A stretch of 64,000 nucleotides of DNA from Stenotrophomonas bentonitica (GTDB lineage: Bacteria > Pseudomonadota > Gammaproteobacteria > Xanthomonadales > Xanthomonadaceae). Every line of letters starts with the position of its first letter. The stretch's first letter is position 1. This document shows, piece after piece, positions 54,645 to 63,686 of this stretch. A model generated the notes under the pieces. The model was not told where the DNA came from, did not search any database, and saw nothing but the letters and a program-made list of their open reading frames with translations. The position numbers were made by a program, and so were the translations under genes. Location of the stretch: assembly GCF_013185915.1 (NCBI RefSeq), contig NZ_JAAZUH010000002.1:62001-126000 (forward strand), read 5' to 3'.

Positions 54645-55871
54645 TCACTCACCGCTCAACAGCAGCCGCGCCTGCGACTGCCAGCCACCGATGAACAGGT
54701 CCGGTCTGCCGTCGCCGTCCAGGTCGCCGCCTGCCATGCTCCAACTGCGGCCTACGGTTTCCGCGGGAATCACGGCCGCGCTGACATCGGAGAAGTTCCC
54801 CTTTCCGTCGTTCTGCCAGGCGCGGACCTGCAGCGGCTTGAAGCCCGGCACCTCGATGGCGCTTACCACCAGATCGGGGTGACCGTCCTGGTTGAAATCG
54901 ACGACGGTGCCGCCCCAGCTGGAGAAGCGGTGCTTGGGCAGGCGCGCGGCGGTTTCATCCTTGAAGCGGGCGTCGCCCTGGTTGATCAACAGGCGGGTCT
55001 GCGGATCCTTGTCCCAGTCGCGGTTGTTGCTGGTCAGGTTGAAGAACACCAGGTCCAGCCGTCCGTCGCCGTTGGCATCCAGCGCGTGGACTTCGCGGGT
55101 CTCCATCGGAATCTGCCGGCCGAGCCGGTCGGTGGCGTCGCTGAAGCGGCCGTTGCCATCGTTCAACAACAGGCGGTTGACCGGATCCTGGCTGGCGATG
55201 GCCATGTCCAGGTCGCCGTCGCCGTCCAGATCGGCCAGCACGATGCCCTGCGCCTGCACATCGATGCGCGGCAGGTGCGTGCGCGTGGCGTCGATGAAAT
55301 GGCCAGGACGCGCCGGGTCGTTCAACCACAGGAAGGGCTGTGCAACGCCGGTTTTTCCCTCGGTGGTGTTGCCGATGACGATATCGGGAAGGCCATCGCC
55401 ATTCACATCGCCGACCTCCACGCCGTTGGCCTGGCTGGTAGCGGGCAGGCGCTCGCCCACGCGTCTGAATCCGCCCTTGCCGTCGCCGAAGTACAGCTGG
55501 TGCTGTTCGGTATCCTCTGCGATGAACAGCACATCCGGGTGACCGTCCCGGTCGAAATCGGCAACACGCACGTGTTCGTAGTCGCCGACGATCGTGCCGA
55601 ATGCGCCAGGCGCGTGGCTGAGCCTGCCGGTGCCGTCGTTGAGGTACAACCGGTTGGCGCCGTTCTCCACCGCGACTGCCACGTCCAGGTCGCCATCGCC
55701 ATCTGCATCCAGCATCGCTCCGTCCAGCGCATGCAGATCCGCATCGGTGGGTACATGGGTGGCGGTGACGTCGGTGAACACTTTGGTCGTCGATCCGGCT
55801 GGCGCAGCGCCAGTGCTGAACGACGCGCCGCACAGTGCAGCCAGCAGCAGGGACGAGGTAGTGGTTGGCAT
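54645..55871 (-). CDS. FG-GAP/VCBS-repeat secreted protein
   Basis: 408 residues. Signal peptide (SSLLLAALCGASFSTGAAPA). Seven Ca-binding-type repeats with D-x-[DN]-x-D-G-x-x-D cores (DADGDGDLD, DFDRDGHPD, DVNGDGLPD, DLDGDGDLD, DANGDGRLD, DFNQDGHPD, DLDGDGRPD) make a seven-bladed beta-propeller of integrin alpha type. Such proteins bind surfaces, glycans or proteins outside the cell. Start ATG with GGAGGAC eight bases upstream. Last gene of a three-gene unit with the unknown 55889 gene and the H-NS-like gene. Confidence 0.88.
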   Translation of the reverse strand: MPTTTSSLLLAALCGASFSTGAAPAGSTTKVFTDVTATHVPTDADLHALDGAMLDADGDGDLDVAVAVENGANRLYLNDGTGRLSHAPGAFGTIVGDYEHVRVADFDRDGHPDVLFIAEDTEQHQLYFGDGKGGFRRVGERLPATSQANGVEVGDVNGDGLPDIVIGNTTEGKTGVAQPFLWLNDPARPGHFIDATRTHLPRIDVQAQGIVLADLDGDGDLDMAIASQDPVNRLLLNDGNGRFSDATDRLGRQIPMETREVHALDANGDGRLDLVFFNLTSNNRDWDKDPQTRLLINQGDARFKDETAARLPKHRFSSWGGTVVDFNQDGHPDLVVSAIEVPGFKPLQVRAWQNDGKGNFSDVSAAVIPAETVGRSWSMAGGDLDGDGRPDLFIGGWQSQARLLLSGE

Positions 55872-55888
55872 GGCGGTGGTCCTCCGTA

Positions 55889-56806
55889 TCAGTCGACCGT
55901 GACCAGCTGCTGCTTGAAGCTGGGCCACAGCGCGAGTTTGTAGGTGACGCTGGTGATGCTTCGGCGCGGGTCGGTGGGATGCGGTCGCGAGGCGGTACTG
56001 GTCCTGCCCTGTCGCCACAGCCCGAACATGACGATCTCCGAACCCACCGGGAAAGACTGCAACCAGCCGGCATCCTCGTGACCGACGCTGACCTCGTAGA
56101 AATCCCTGCGATCGGCGACGTCGGTGCGTTGGTACTTCGGTGCGCAGTTCAGATACGTCGTCCCGATGGCTGCACCCGGCTGTGGCGAGCGGTGCGACCG
56201 TACCGTGCCCTGCAGGGCCATGGGCAGCTCGGTGGAGGTCGAGCCAAGCCGCTGCCAGGCGGCGTCGTAGCGATCCTGGTCGTAGAAAAAGCTGCTCCAG
56301 TCGACCCGCTTCTTGCCGAGGCGCAGGGTGAGCTGCGCCGCCAGCAGCGCGTCCTCCGCGCACATCGCGCGCAATGCCAGCAGCTCGGCGAGCGTGGCCA
56401 GTTGCCGCTGCAATGGCTGTGCAGGCGCGGGGCTGCCACGTTTCAGGCCCTGTTGCAGGACAAGTAACTGAAGCTCGTGTTTCCCGTCTTCCAGTGCGGG
56501 GAGGAACGTCGTGTCAGCGCCTGCGGCAAGGATCGACTGCAGGCGTGCGGGTGCGTCGTATCGGCAGCCAGCCTGGTGCGCTGCACCCCTGCTCAACGTG
56601 ATGTAGGCAGGCAACAGCACAGGCAGATTACCGGTGGAGGTCGTGCTGCGCTCTGGAACGAACCGTACCGACGCGCCGCATCCGTCGCTGTCACAGAGCA
56701 GGGTGGGCAGGGTCTGCTTCGTGTCGTGGCGCTTCTGCAGGTCTTCGATGCGGTGCAGGGTGCCATGGGTGCCCACGGCGCGGCGCATCTTCAAATCGCG
56801 ACTCAT
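55889..56806 (-). CDS. Uncharacterised protein between H-NS-like and FG-GAP genes
   Basis: 305 residues, soluble, no signal peptide. An N-terminal segment has three cysteines (LLCDSDGCGASV, then HQAGC) that might hold a metal. The middle is a Leu-rich helical stretch (LATLAELLALRAMCAEDALLAAQ) and the C-terminus is basic with beta pattern. No family recognised. It begins nine bases after the H-NS-like stop and ends 17 bases before the FG-GAP start. Confidence 0.65.
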   Translation of the reverse strand: MSRDLKMRRAVGTHGTLHRIEDLQKRHDTKQTLPTLLCDSDGCGASVRFVPERSTTSTGNLPVLLPAYITLSRGAAHQAGCRYDAPARLQSILAAGADTTFLPALEDGKHELQLLVLQQGLKRGSPAPAQPLQRQLATLAELLALRAMCAEDALLAAQLTLRLGKKRVDWSSFFYDQDRYDAAWQRLGSTSTELPMALQGTVRSHRSPQPGAAIGTTYLNCAPKYQRTDVADRRDFYEVSVGHEDAGWLQSFPVGSEIVMFGLWRQGRTSTASRPHPTDPRRSITSVTYKLALWPSFKQQLVTVD

Positions 56807-56815
56807 CGACGTTGA

Positions 56816-57178
56816 TCAGCCCGGGAATGCCGGAAAGCGCTCATCGGGGTGGTGCTTCTTCCATTCGGTGTGGGCCACGGTGCCTTCCCAGGCCAGGAAC
56901 GACTGCGGAACGCGGCCGCGACCGGACCAGGTTTCCTGGCTGTGCGGCAGCCAGTAACGCGGCGCCAGTTCCTGCTTTGGCGCTTTCGGCGCCCTCGCTG
57001 CCTTGGCTGCCGGGAGCGCGCCCTCGCGGCCTACCAGTGCCTGGATCCGGCGCTGCTGCTCTGGGCTGAAATCCGCGTAGCTGGTGCTGAGCAGCACGGT
57101 GACGCGTTCATACGCCTCCTTGGTGGCGGCCCGCAGCAGGGCGTGCGGGGAAGGGGAGGCGGACGGCGTGCGGGGCAT
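56816..57178 (-). CDS. H-NS-family nucleoid protein
   Basis: 120 residues. N-terminal helical part for self-association, a Lys/Ala/Pro linker (ALPAAKAARAPKAPKQ) and C-terminal DNA-binding domain RYWLPHSQETWSGRGRVPQSF with the core W-x-G-R-G-x-x-P motif (normally TWTGRGRTPK) of xanthomonad H-NS-like (XrvA/BpH3) proteins. Likely silences AT-richer DNA. First of a three-gene unit. Start ATG 57178 with AGGAATCCC nearby. Confidence 0.85.
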   Translation of the reverse strand: MPRTPSASPSPHALLRAATKEAYERVTVLLSTSYADFSPEQQRRIQALVGREGALPAAKAARAPKAPKQELAPRYWLPHSQETWSGRGRVPQSFLAWEGTVAHTEWKKHHPDERFPAFPG

Positions 57179-57321
57179 GGGATTCCTGGAAGGGGAACAG
57201 ACCGGGGCACCATAGCAAATGCAGGTGTGATCAATCTGCACGGATACCTCTTTCGGGTCATGCGCGTCACTCGGAACAGGTCCCCAATGGCAGGGGCTTG
57301 ATCGAACGCGGGAGGCGACCG

Positions 57322-57714
57322 GTGCAGCTGCTCTACGCAACATTCCCGGACCGCACGCCCGGGGTCGGGCTGCTCCTGCTGCGGCTGATGCTGGCTTCGA
57401 TGCTGGTCTGGCCGTGGGGCCTGCGCGAGACCCTGCCGACGGGCGACCTGCTCGGCTGGGGCTGGATGGCCGCGCTGCTGATCGTGCTGGGCAGCTTGCT
57501 GCCGCTGGGCATCCTGGCAGCGCTGTTCGTGGCCTGCCTGGATCCCGGCCTGCAGGGCTGGCCAACGGCGGGCCTGCTGGTCGGCCTGCTGCTGCTGGGG
57601 CCCGGCGCCTATTCGGTGGATGCGGTCCTGTTCGGCCGACGCGTGGTGGAACTGCCGGCGTCGCAGCGCGGGCGTCGGATCCGGCCAGACCGGGGCGATC
57701 ACCCGAAAGAGTAG
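57322..57714 (+). CDS. Small membrane protein (DoxX-like)
   Basis: 130 residues with four hydrophobic helices and a DoxX-like first helix (TPGVGLLLLRLMLASMLVWPWG) plus Gly/Leu-rich loops. Basic C-terminal tail. Possibly a quinone- or thiol-linked membrane protein, but the match is weak. GTG at 57322 is chosen because GGGAGG lies six bases upstream; an in-frame TTG at 57298 adds eight residues. Divergent from the H-NS-like gene. Confidence 0.7.
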   Translation: MQLLYATFPDRTPGVGLLLLRLMLASMLVWPWGLRETLPTGDLLGWGWMAALLIVLGSLLPLGILAALFVACLDPGLQGWPTAGLLVGLLLLGPGAYSVDAVLFGRRVVELPASQRGRRIRPDRGDHPKE

Positions 57715-57795
57715 GCGGGTACCCCGCCGATCGGGGCTGTGGCCGCGTGCGGTCCGGGGGCAGCATACAGGCCAACTCCGGCGAGGTTTCCCCCT

Positions 57796-58149
57796 GTGCA
57801 CGCCACCCCAGCGGCACGCGCGGTCGAGCGCGGTGTGGACTACATTGAAGCCAATCTCTCCGAGCCATTGCAGCTCAGCGCGATTGCCGAAGCCGCCTGC
57901 ATGAGCCGCTTCCACTTCGCGCGCATGTTCCGCGAGCAGACCGGGCTCAGCCCGATGGAGTACCTGCGCATGCGCCGGATCGAGCGTGCCCGGCAGCTGC
58001 TGCGTGCCGACGGCCAGCGCATCGGGCAGATCGCCAGCGAGCTGGGCTTCTACGACCAGAGCCATTTCGTCCGCTGGTTCCGGCGCAGCCTGGGATGCAC
58101 GCCGTCGGCGTACCTGCAGGACGCCCGCGCCGACCGCCCCTGCCAGTAA
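57796..58149 (+). CDS. Stand-alone AraC-type HTH regulator
   Basis: 117 residues consisting only of the AraC double helix-turn-helix: VERGVDYIEANLSEPLQLSAIAEAACMSRFHFARMFRE and IGQIASELGFYDQSHFVRWFRRSLG, each split here at the HTH pair. No effector domain, like MarA/SoxS, so activity is probably set by expression level. The start GTG 57796 is provisional; GTG 57739 in frame would add 19 unconserved residues. Followed by the histidine kinase gene. Confidence 0.85.
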   Translation: MHATPAARAVERGVDYIEANLSEPLQLSAIAEAACMSRFHFARMFREQTGLSPMEYLRMRRIERARQLLRADGQRIGQIASELGFYDQSHFVRWFRRSLGCTPSAYLQDARADRPCQ

Positions 58150-58209
58150 AGCGTTTTTGTATGATGGCGCATGCGTTGGCGCAGCGCCGCGCGCGCGGGC
58201 AGGGGGGCG

Positions 58210-61200
58210 ATGATGACGTACACACTTCGAAGCCTCACCTGTGCCTTTCTTCTGCTCATTGCCGGTAGTGCGGGCGCGCTGGACCCGGCGCGCGCGGTAG
58301 GCCAGTTCCACCACACGGCCTGGACCGTCAACCAGGGTGCGCCGGGCCAGGTCACTGCACTGGCGCAGACGGCCGACGGTTATCTCTGGCTGGGTACCGA
58401 GATCGGGTTGTACCGGTTCGACGGCGTGCGCTTCACGCGTTTCGCGCCCACCGGCAGCGAGGCGTTTCCCGCCACCAGTGTGTCCACCCTGTACGCGCCC
58501 CCCGGCGGCGGCCTGTGGGTGGGCTTCCGCTATGGCGGCGTCAGCCTGATCGAGGGTGGCCACGTGCGCCATTACGGACAGGCCGAAGGGTTGCCGACCA
58601 GTACCGTGTACCGCTTCGCCGAAGACGGCAGCGGTCGCTTGTGGGCGGCCACGTTCACCGGGCCGGTCATGCTGCACGCACACCGCTGGCAGCGCCCACC
58701 CGCAGCGATGGCGTACCCAGGGCGCCAGGGACGCACCCTGTTCACCGACCGCGACGGCACGCTGTGGATCGCCACCGAAGACGGCATGGTGGTGCTGCGC
58801 CGTGGCGCGGCCACGTTCGAGCGCGTGGCTGCCGTGGTCGGGCGGGTCAGCCAGATCGCGCAGGCGCCTGACGGCGCGATCTGGGTCGCCGAAGCAGACG
58901 GTGGCGTGCGCGCGGTGTCGTCATCGCGCACTGCCCCGTCAACCGCTCAACCGGATGCACCGGCCGCATCGGCCGGCCTGCTGTTCGACCGCGACGGCGT
59001 GCTCTGGGCCACCACGCTGGGCACCGGGCTGGTGCGTCGTTCGCCGGCGCGTGCAGGCGAGGCGTTTGAAACCTTCCGCCGCGTGGACGGGCTCAGCTCG
59101 GATTACCTGCAGCCGCTGCTCGAAGATCGCGAGGGCAACCTGTGGGTGGGCAGCAGCCGGGGCCTGGACCGCTTCCGCCACGCCAACCTGGTGCAGGTGG
59201 CGATGCCGGAGGGCGCGCAGGATTTCGCCATCGCAGCCGACGGCGACGCGCTGCTGGTGGGGACGCGCAACCACGCCCTCCAGCGGGTGGCGATGGCATC
59301 GCGGCAGGCATTACCGCTGCATGCGGCGATCACCGCGATGCACCGCGATGCCGACGGCGGGATCTGGCTGGGCGGCCCCGAAGGTCTGTGGCGGTTGCAC
59401 GGCGGCACCTTCGAGGAAGTGTCCGACCTGCCGGTGTCGCTGCGCTCGGGCGTGCAGGCGATCGCGACCACGCCCGACGGTGCGGTCTGGCTGTCGTTGA
59501 ATACGCCGGGGCTGTACCGGCTGTACCAGGGCCGCTGGACGCATCTGCAGGACATTGTCAACCTGCCGTCGAACGGTTCGCCGCTGGCGATGCAGGTCGA
59601 TGCGCGCGGGCGACTGTGGCTGGGCTTTGCACGCAACATCGCGGTGGTGCTGGAGCACGGCAAGGCGACCACATCGTGGACAGGTGAACCGCTGGACGTG
59701 GGCAATGTCACCGCACTGTTCGAAGACGCGCACGGCATGTGGATTGGCGGCGAGCGCGGCCTGGCCCGGGTGAGCGATGGTCGCCTGCGCAACGTAATGG
59801 CCGATGTGCGCGAGGACCTGCGTGGCATCAGCGGGATCGTGGCCGATGCAGCCGGCGACGTGTGGTTCAACGGTGCGCGCGGCGTGGTGCGGGTACGCGC
59901 CGACGATGTCGCCGGGCTGTTCGGCGGGCACGGCCGCCCGCGTTACGAACGCTTCAACGCGCTGGACGCGCTGCCCGGCATCGCGGCGCAGTTCCGGCCC
60001 TTGCCAACCGCCGCCCGCACCGGCGACGGACGCCTTTGGTTTGCCACCACCAGCGGCCTGGTTTCCATCGACCCTCAGCAGATCGTGCACAATCCAGTGG
60101 CGCCGCCGGTTGAGATCCTCTCGGTGAGCGTGGAGGGCGCGGACGTTCCCATCCGCGACGGCCAGGTGCAGTTGCCGGCCGGCCCACGCAACCTGCGTAT
60201 CCGCTATACCGCGTTGAGCCTGTCGATCCCCGAGCGCGTGCGCTTCCGCTACCAGCTGGAAGGGTTCGACTCGCAATGGATGGAGGGCGCGGCGCGGTCG
60301 GCGTCGTACAACGCGCCGGGATCCGGGCGCTACGTGTTCAAGGTACGTGCAAGCAACAACGACGGCGTGTGGAACGAGCAGGGCGCGCAGCTGGTGGTGA
60401 CGGTGGCGCCGCATTACTGGGAAACCGGCTGGTTCCGGGTGCTCTGCGTGGTCGCTGCAGCGGCCCTGCTGTGGCTGCTGTACCTGGCCAGGCTGCGTCA
60501 GCTCGCAGCGCGCATCCGCACGCGCCTGGACGAGCGCCACCGCGAGCGCGAGCGCATCGCCCGCGAACTGCACGACACCCTGCTGCAGAGCACGCAGGGC
60601 CTGATCCTGCGGCTGCATGCGTCCAGCCGCAAACTGGCGCCGACCGACCCGGTCCGGCAGGAACTGGAAGCGGCGATGACCATGGCCGAGCGGGTCGGGG
60701 CCGACGGGCGCGAGCGCGTGCGCGGCCTGCGTGGCGACGTGGACCACGCACGCGACCTCGGTGCTGCGCTGATGGCGGTCCTGGACGAGTCGCACGGACT
60801 GGATACGCCGGTGGTGCGTCTGGTGGTGGAGGGCACGCCACGGCCGATGCAGCGCTGCGCCAGCGAAGAGGCGTACATGATCGGCCGCGAGGCGATGCTC
60901 AATGCGTTCCGGCATGCGAAGGCGGGCACCGTGCAGGTGTCGCTCGGTTACGGGCGGCATGCCTTCCGGCTGCGGGTAGACGACGACGGCATTGGTTTCA
61001 GCCAGGAGGCGGGCACCGCGAAAGGGCATTGGGGCCTGGCGGGCATGCATGAGCGTGCCGCACGTGCCGGGGGCACCGTGGCGATTCTCTCCGGTCGGCC
61101 GGGGCGCGGTACCAGCATCGACCTGCAGATTCCCGCTGCGTTCGCCTGGGAATCGCCGTACCGGCCTGGTGTGGCGGGGCTGCGCGACCGCGTGCGCGCA

Positions 61201-61236
61201 CTGTTGAAGCGTCTCCGGCCCGCGCCGCGCGGGTAA
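58210..61236 (+). CDS. Orphan propeller-type sensor histidine kinase
   Basis: 1008 residues. Signal peptide/anchor, then a large periplasmic sensor made of 12 or more Reg_prop blades (repeated G-x-[IL]-W-x-x-T/A), a Y_Y_Y domain (about 640-735), one membrane span (about 743-763), a HisKA_3 domain with phospho-acceptor His788 in ARELHDTLLQSTQG and a HATPase_c domain (EEAYMIGREAMLNAFRHAKAG, DDDGIGFS). Similar hybrids sense polysaccharides or other envelope signals. No response regulator with LuxR-type output is found in the window, so the partner is elsewhere. Start at ATGATG 58210/58213. Confidence 0.9.
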   Translation: MMTYTLRSLTCAFLLLIAGSAGALDPARAVGQFHHTAWTVNQGAPGQVTALAQTADGYLWLGTEIGLYRFDGVRFTRFAPTGSEAFPATSVSTLYAPPGGGLWVGFRYGGVSLIEGGHVRHYGQAEGLPTSTVYRFAEDGSGRLWAATFTGPVMLHAHRWQRPPAAMAYPGRQGRTLFTDRDGTLWIATEDGMVVLRRGAATFERVAAVVGRVSQIAQAPDGAIWVAEADGGVRAVSSSRTAPSTAQPDAPAASAGLLFDRDGVLWATTLGTGLVRRSPARAGEAFETFRRVDGLSSDYLQPLLEDREGNLWVGSSRGLDRFRHANLVQVAMPEGAQDFAIAADGDALLVGTRNHALQRVAMASRQALPLHAAITAMHRDADGGIWLGGPEGLWRLHGGTFEEVSDLPVSLRSGVQAIATTPDGAVWLSLNTPGLYRLYQGRWTHLQDIVNLPSNGSPLAMQVDARGRLWLGFARNIAVVLEHGKATTSWTGEPLDVGNVTALFEDAHGMWIGGERGLARVSDGRLRNVMADVREDLRGISGIVADAAGDVWFNGARGVVRVRADDVAGLFGGHGRPRYERFNALDALPGIAAQFRPLPTAARTGDGRLWFATTSGLVSIDPQQIVHNPVAPPVEILSVSVEGADVPIRDGQVQLPAGPRNLRIRYTALSLSIPERVRFRYQLEGFDSQWMEGAARSASYNAPGSGRYVFKVRASNNDGVWNEQGAQLVVTVAPHYWETGWFRVLCVVAAAALLWLLYLARLRQLAARIRTRLDERHRERERIARELHDTLLQSTQGLILRLHASSRKLAPTDPVRQELEAAMTMAERVGADGRERVRGLRGDVDHARDLGAALMAVLDESHGLDTPVVRLVVEGTPRPMQRCASEEAYMIGREAMLNAFRHAKAGTVQVSLGYGRHAFRLRVDDDGIGFSQEAGTAKGHWGLAGMHERAARAGGTVAILSGRPGRGTSIDLQIPAAFAWESPYRPGVAGLRDRVRALLKRLRPAPRG

Positions 61237-61311
61237 AGCGCAACGGCGTACAAGCGTGGGCGCAGGCATGTCTGGTTCCATGTGTACCGCCATCCCAGAG
61301 AAGGACGCACT

Positions 61312-62292
61312 ATGCCCCCACGCCAGCTGGACACGCTGACGCTTACCCGCCGCCAGGTGCTCCAGGTGGGCGCCTCGGCGTTCGCCGTGATGGCGCTCCC
61401 GGCGCTTGCAGCAGCACGCACCTCGTCCCCCACACCGGAAACCACGCACATGTCTGAAAACTTCGTCACCACCAAAGACGGCGTCCGCATCTTCTTCAAG
61501 GACTGGGGCCCGCGCGATGCGCAGCCCATCGTCTTCCACCACGGCTGGCCGCTGTCCTCGGACGACTGGGACGCGCAGATGCTGTTCTTCGTGCAGCACG
61601 GCTATCGCGTTATCGCGCATGACCGCCGCGGCCATGGTCGTTCGGCACAGGTCAGCGACGGCCACGACATGGACCACTACGCCGCGGATGCATCGGCCGT
61701 GGCCGAGCACCTGGACCTGCGCAACGCCGTGCATATCGGCCATTCCACCGGCGGCGGTGAAGTCGCGCGTTATGTCGCGAAGTTCGGCCAGCCGCAGGGT
61801 CGCGTCGCCAAGGCCGTGCTGGTCAGCGCGGTACCGCCGCTGATGCTGAAGACCGCCTCCAACCCGGGCGGCCTGCCGATGGAAGTCTTCGACGGCATCC
61901 GTGCCGGCGTGGCCGCCAACCGCGCGCAGCTGTTCGTGGACTTCCCGACCGGCCCGTTCTACGGCTTCAACCGCCCCGGTGCCACCATTTACCCGGGCGT
62001 GATCCAGAACTGGTGGCGCCAGGGCATGATGGGCAGCGCCAAGGCCCACTACGAAGGCATCAAGGCGTTCTCGGAAACCGACCAGACCGACGACCTGAAG
62101 GCGATCACCGTGCCGACGCTGGTGATGCACGGCGACGACGACCAGGTCGTGCCGATTGCCGATGCAGCGCTGCTGTCGGTGAAGCTGCTGAAGAACGGCA
62201 CGCTGAAGGTCTACAAGGGCTACCCGCACGGCATGCTGACCACGCATGCGGACGTGATCAATCCGGATTTGCTGGCCTTCATCAAGGCCTGA
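61312..62292 (+). CDS. Secreted alpha/beta hydrolase (non-haem chloroperoxidase/perhydrolase type)
   Basis: 326 residues. Tat-like signal ([25 protein letters not shown]) in front of a domain that begins [20 protein letters not shown], where cytosolic homologues start. Triad Ser145 (GHSTGGGE), Asp277 (HGDDDQVVP) and His306 (YPHGM). Cofactor-free haloperoxidases form peracids from acetate and peroxide; esterase activity is usual. The twin-Arg signal suggests export of the folded enzyme. Shine-Dalgarno AAGGA before ATG. Confidence 0.88.
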   Translation: MPPRQLDTLTLTRRQVLQVGASAFAVMALPALAAARTSSPTPETTHMSENFVTTKDGVRIFFKDWGPRDAQPIVFHHGWPLSSDDWDAQMLFFVQHGYRVIAHDRRGHGRSAQVSDGHDMDHYAADASAVAEHLDLRNAVHIGHSTGGGEVARYVAKFGQPQGRVAKAVLVSAVPPLMLKTASNPGGLPMEVFDGIRAGVAANRAQLFVDFPTGPFYGFNRPGATIYPGVIQNWWRQGMMGSAKAHYEGIKAFSETDQTDDLKAITVPTLVMHGDDDQVVPIADAALLSVKLLKNGTLKVYKGYPHGMLTTHADVINPDLLAFIKA

Positions 62293-62300
62293 TGTATTCA

Positions 62301-62331
62301 GGGCACGCGGGGACCCATGCCCCGTGTGCCC
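62301..62331 (+). terminator. Stem-loop after the hydrolase gene
   Basis: GGGCACGCGGGG / CCCCGTGTGCCC with one G-T pair, seven-base loop, no T-run; nine bases after the stop. Confidence 0.55.
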
Positions 62332-62411
62332 CTCACTGCCTGCAACGGCAGCAGCAGCGCCGCACGCTTCCCGTGCTATAAGCCCTCCACAAGCATTCGC
62401 CTGGAGTGGTC

Positions 62412-62858
62412 ATGCCCGCACTTGCCCTGCTGTTTGCCGCTGCTGCCGCAACGAATGTTCCTTCGCTGCCCGATGCCCGTACCGTCGCCGCTATTGAAGC
62501 AACCTGCTTCGACTACGTGGATGGCCAACTGGAAGGCGACCCGGCGCGGGTTGCCCGATCGCTGCACCCAGACCTGGCCAAGCGCATGGTCCTGGGGGAG
62601 ACGCCGGACGAACGGCTTGGCCTGCGCCGCATGAGCAGGGAAGAGCTGGTCGGGTTGACCCGGCAGGGTGCCCTGAAAACGCCCAAGGACAAATGGGACC
62701 GCAGCTGCCGCGTGCTGGACGTCACCGACACCGCCGCTTCGGTCCGCCTGGAGACGCCCTGGTTCGTTGACTACTTCCATATGGGGCGCTTCGGCGAACG
62801 GTGGATCATCGTCAACGCCTTGTGGTATTCCAAGCCCAAACCTCCGGTCGCGCCGTAA
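62412..62858 (+). CDS. NTF2-like (lumazine-binding-type) secreted protein
   Basis: 148 residues. A short hydrophobic N-terminus (PALALLFAAAAATNV) that can serve as signal peptide, then a cystatin-like cone fold: IEATCFDYVDGQLEGDPARVARSLHPDLAKR and WFVDYFHMGRFGERWIIVNALW are typical of the NTF2/lumazine_bd_2 group. No catalytic function can be stated. ATG 62412 with GGAG five bases upstream; GTG 62406 is an alternative. Confidence 0.8.
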   Translation: MPALALLFAAAAATNVPSLPDARTVAAIEATCFDYVDGQLEGDPARVARSLHPDLAKRMVLGETPDERLGLRRMSREELVGLTRQGALKTPKDKWDRSCRVLDVTDTAASVRLETPWFVDYFHMGRFGERWIIVNALWYSKPKPPVAP

Positions 62859-62885
62859 CTTCACCTACGGACAGGAGCGTCTGCC

Positions 62886-63533
62886 GTGGATGCAACCCGA
62901 TCAATGACAGGCAGCGTGCTGCGGACCACGGCCATGGTCGTGCTCTGGCTTGTGCTGCTGTTGTTTGCCGCTGAGTTCCTGCTGGCCGTGCATGGCAAGT
63001 ACCACGCACTCGATGGCCCGGCCTACGCGCGTTTCGTAAATCGGCACGGTTGGCTGTGGCTGCACTTCGGCGGCGGCGCGGTCACCCTTGTCGTCGGTGC
63101 GTTCCAGCTGATTGCCCGCTGGTGGCTCAGGCGGCCCTTGCTGCATCGTCGGCTGGGGCAGGTTTACTTCGGTGGGATGCTGGCCGCCAGTGCGGCTGCT
63201 GTGGGCCTGATCGCCACGACACCGGCCCCGCTGTCGATACGGATCGGCTTCGCCGCCACTGCATTGGCCTGGCTGGTTACCGGCTTTCTCGCACTGCGGG
63301 CCATCCGCGGCGGCCGCGTCCTGCAGCATCGTGCGTGGATGGCGCGGAACTACGCCGTCACGCTCGCACCGGTCCTGTTCCGGCTGATGCTGCCGCTGGC
63401 CACCGCCTCGGGCCTGCAGCCAGATGGCGCCCTCATTTCAGTACTGCTCTGGGCAAGCTGGATGGTCCCGTTGGTTCTTGTTGAAGGGGGACTGCGAATC
63501 GCTGGGGTACCTACCGTGCCCGCACTTGGCTGA
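62886..63533 (+). CDS. DUF2306 membrane protein
   Basis: 215 residues, six to seven membrane spans. Conserved His/Arg motifs of the DUF2306 family: LHFGGGAVTLVVGAFQ, LHRRLGQVYFGG and QHRAWMARNYAVTL, which could bind haem or quinone. GTG start at 62886 with ACAGGAGC seven bases upstream. 27 bases after the NTF2-like gene, so probably cotranscribed. Confidence 0.82.
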   Translation: MDATRSMTGSVLRTTAMVVLWLVLLLFAAEFLLAVHGKYHALDGPAYARFVNRHGWLWLHFGGGAVTLVVGAFQLIARWWLRRPLLHRRLGQVYFGGMLAASAAAVGLIATTPAPLSIRIGFAATALAWLVTGFLALRAIRGGRVLQHRAWMARNYAVTLAPVLFRLMLPLATASGLQPDGALISVLLWASWMVPLVLVEGGLRIAGVPTVPALG

Positions 63534-63686
63534 CGCCATCCGTGCCCGACCCACGCTGGAGTAGATGTCGCCCTGCCTGGCGTTCCAGGTCATGCGCATC
63601 CCGGGCATCAGCCAGGACAGTCTGTACGACGCGTATTCGCTTCGATAAAGTCTGGCGGGGAAACGCGGCGAAAGGGAGGTTGGGGC

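Noticed and set aside
50629..57714. Genomic island integrated at tRNA-Val(CAC)
   Set aside because: No integrase and no direct repeat of the tRNA end was seen downstream; only an inverted 10-base copy next to the terminator.
59311..62247. Long antisense frame opposite the histidine kinase and hydrolase
   Set aside because: His/Gln/Gly-rich composition typical of antisense frames; the plus-strand genes have full domain sets.
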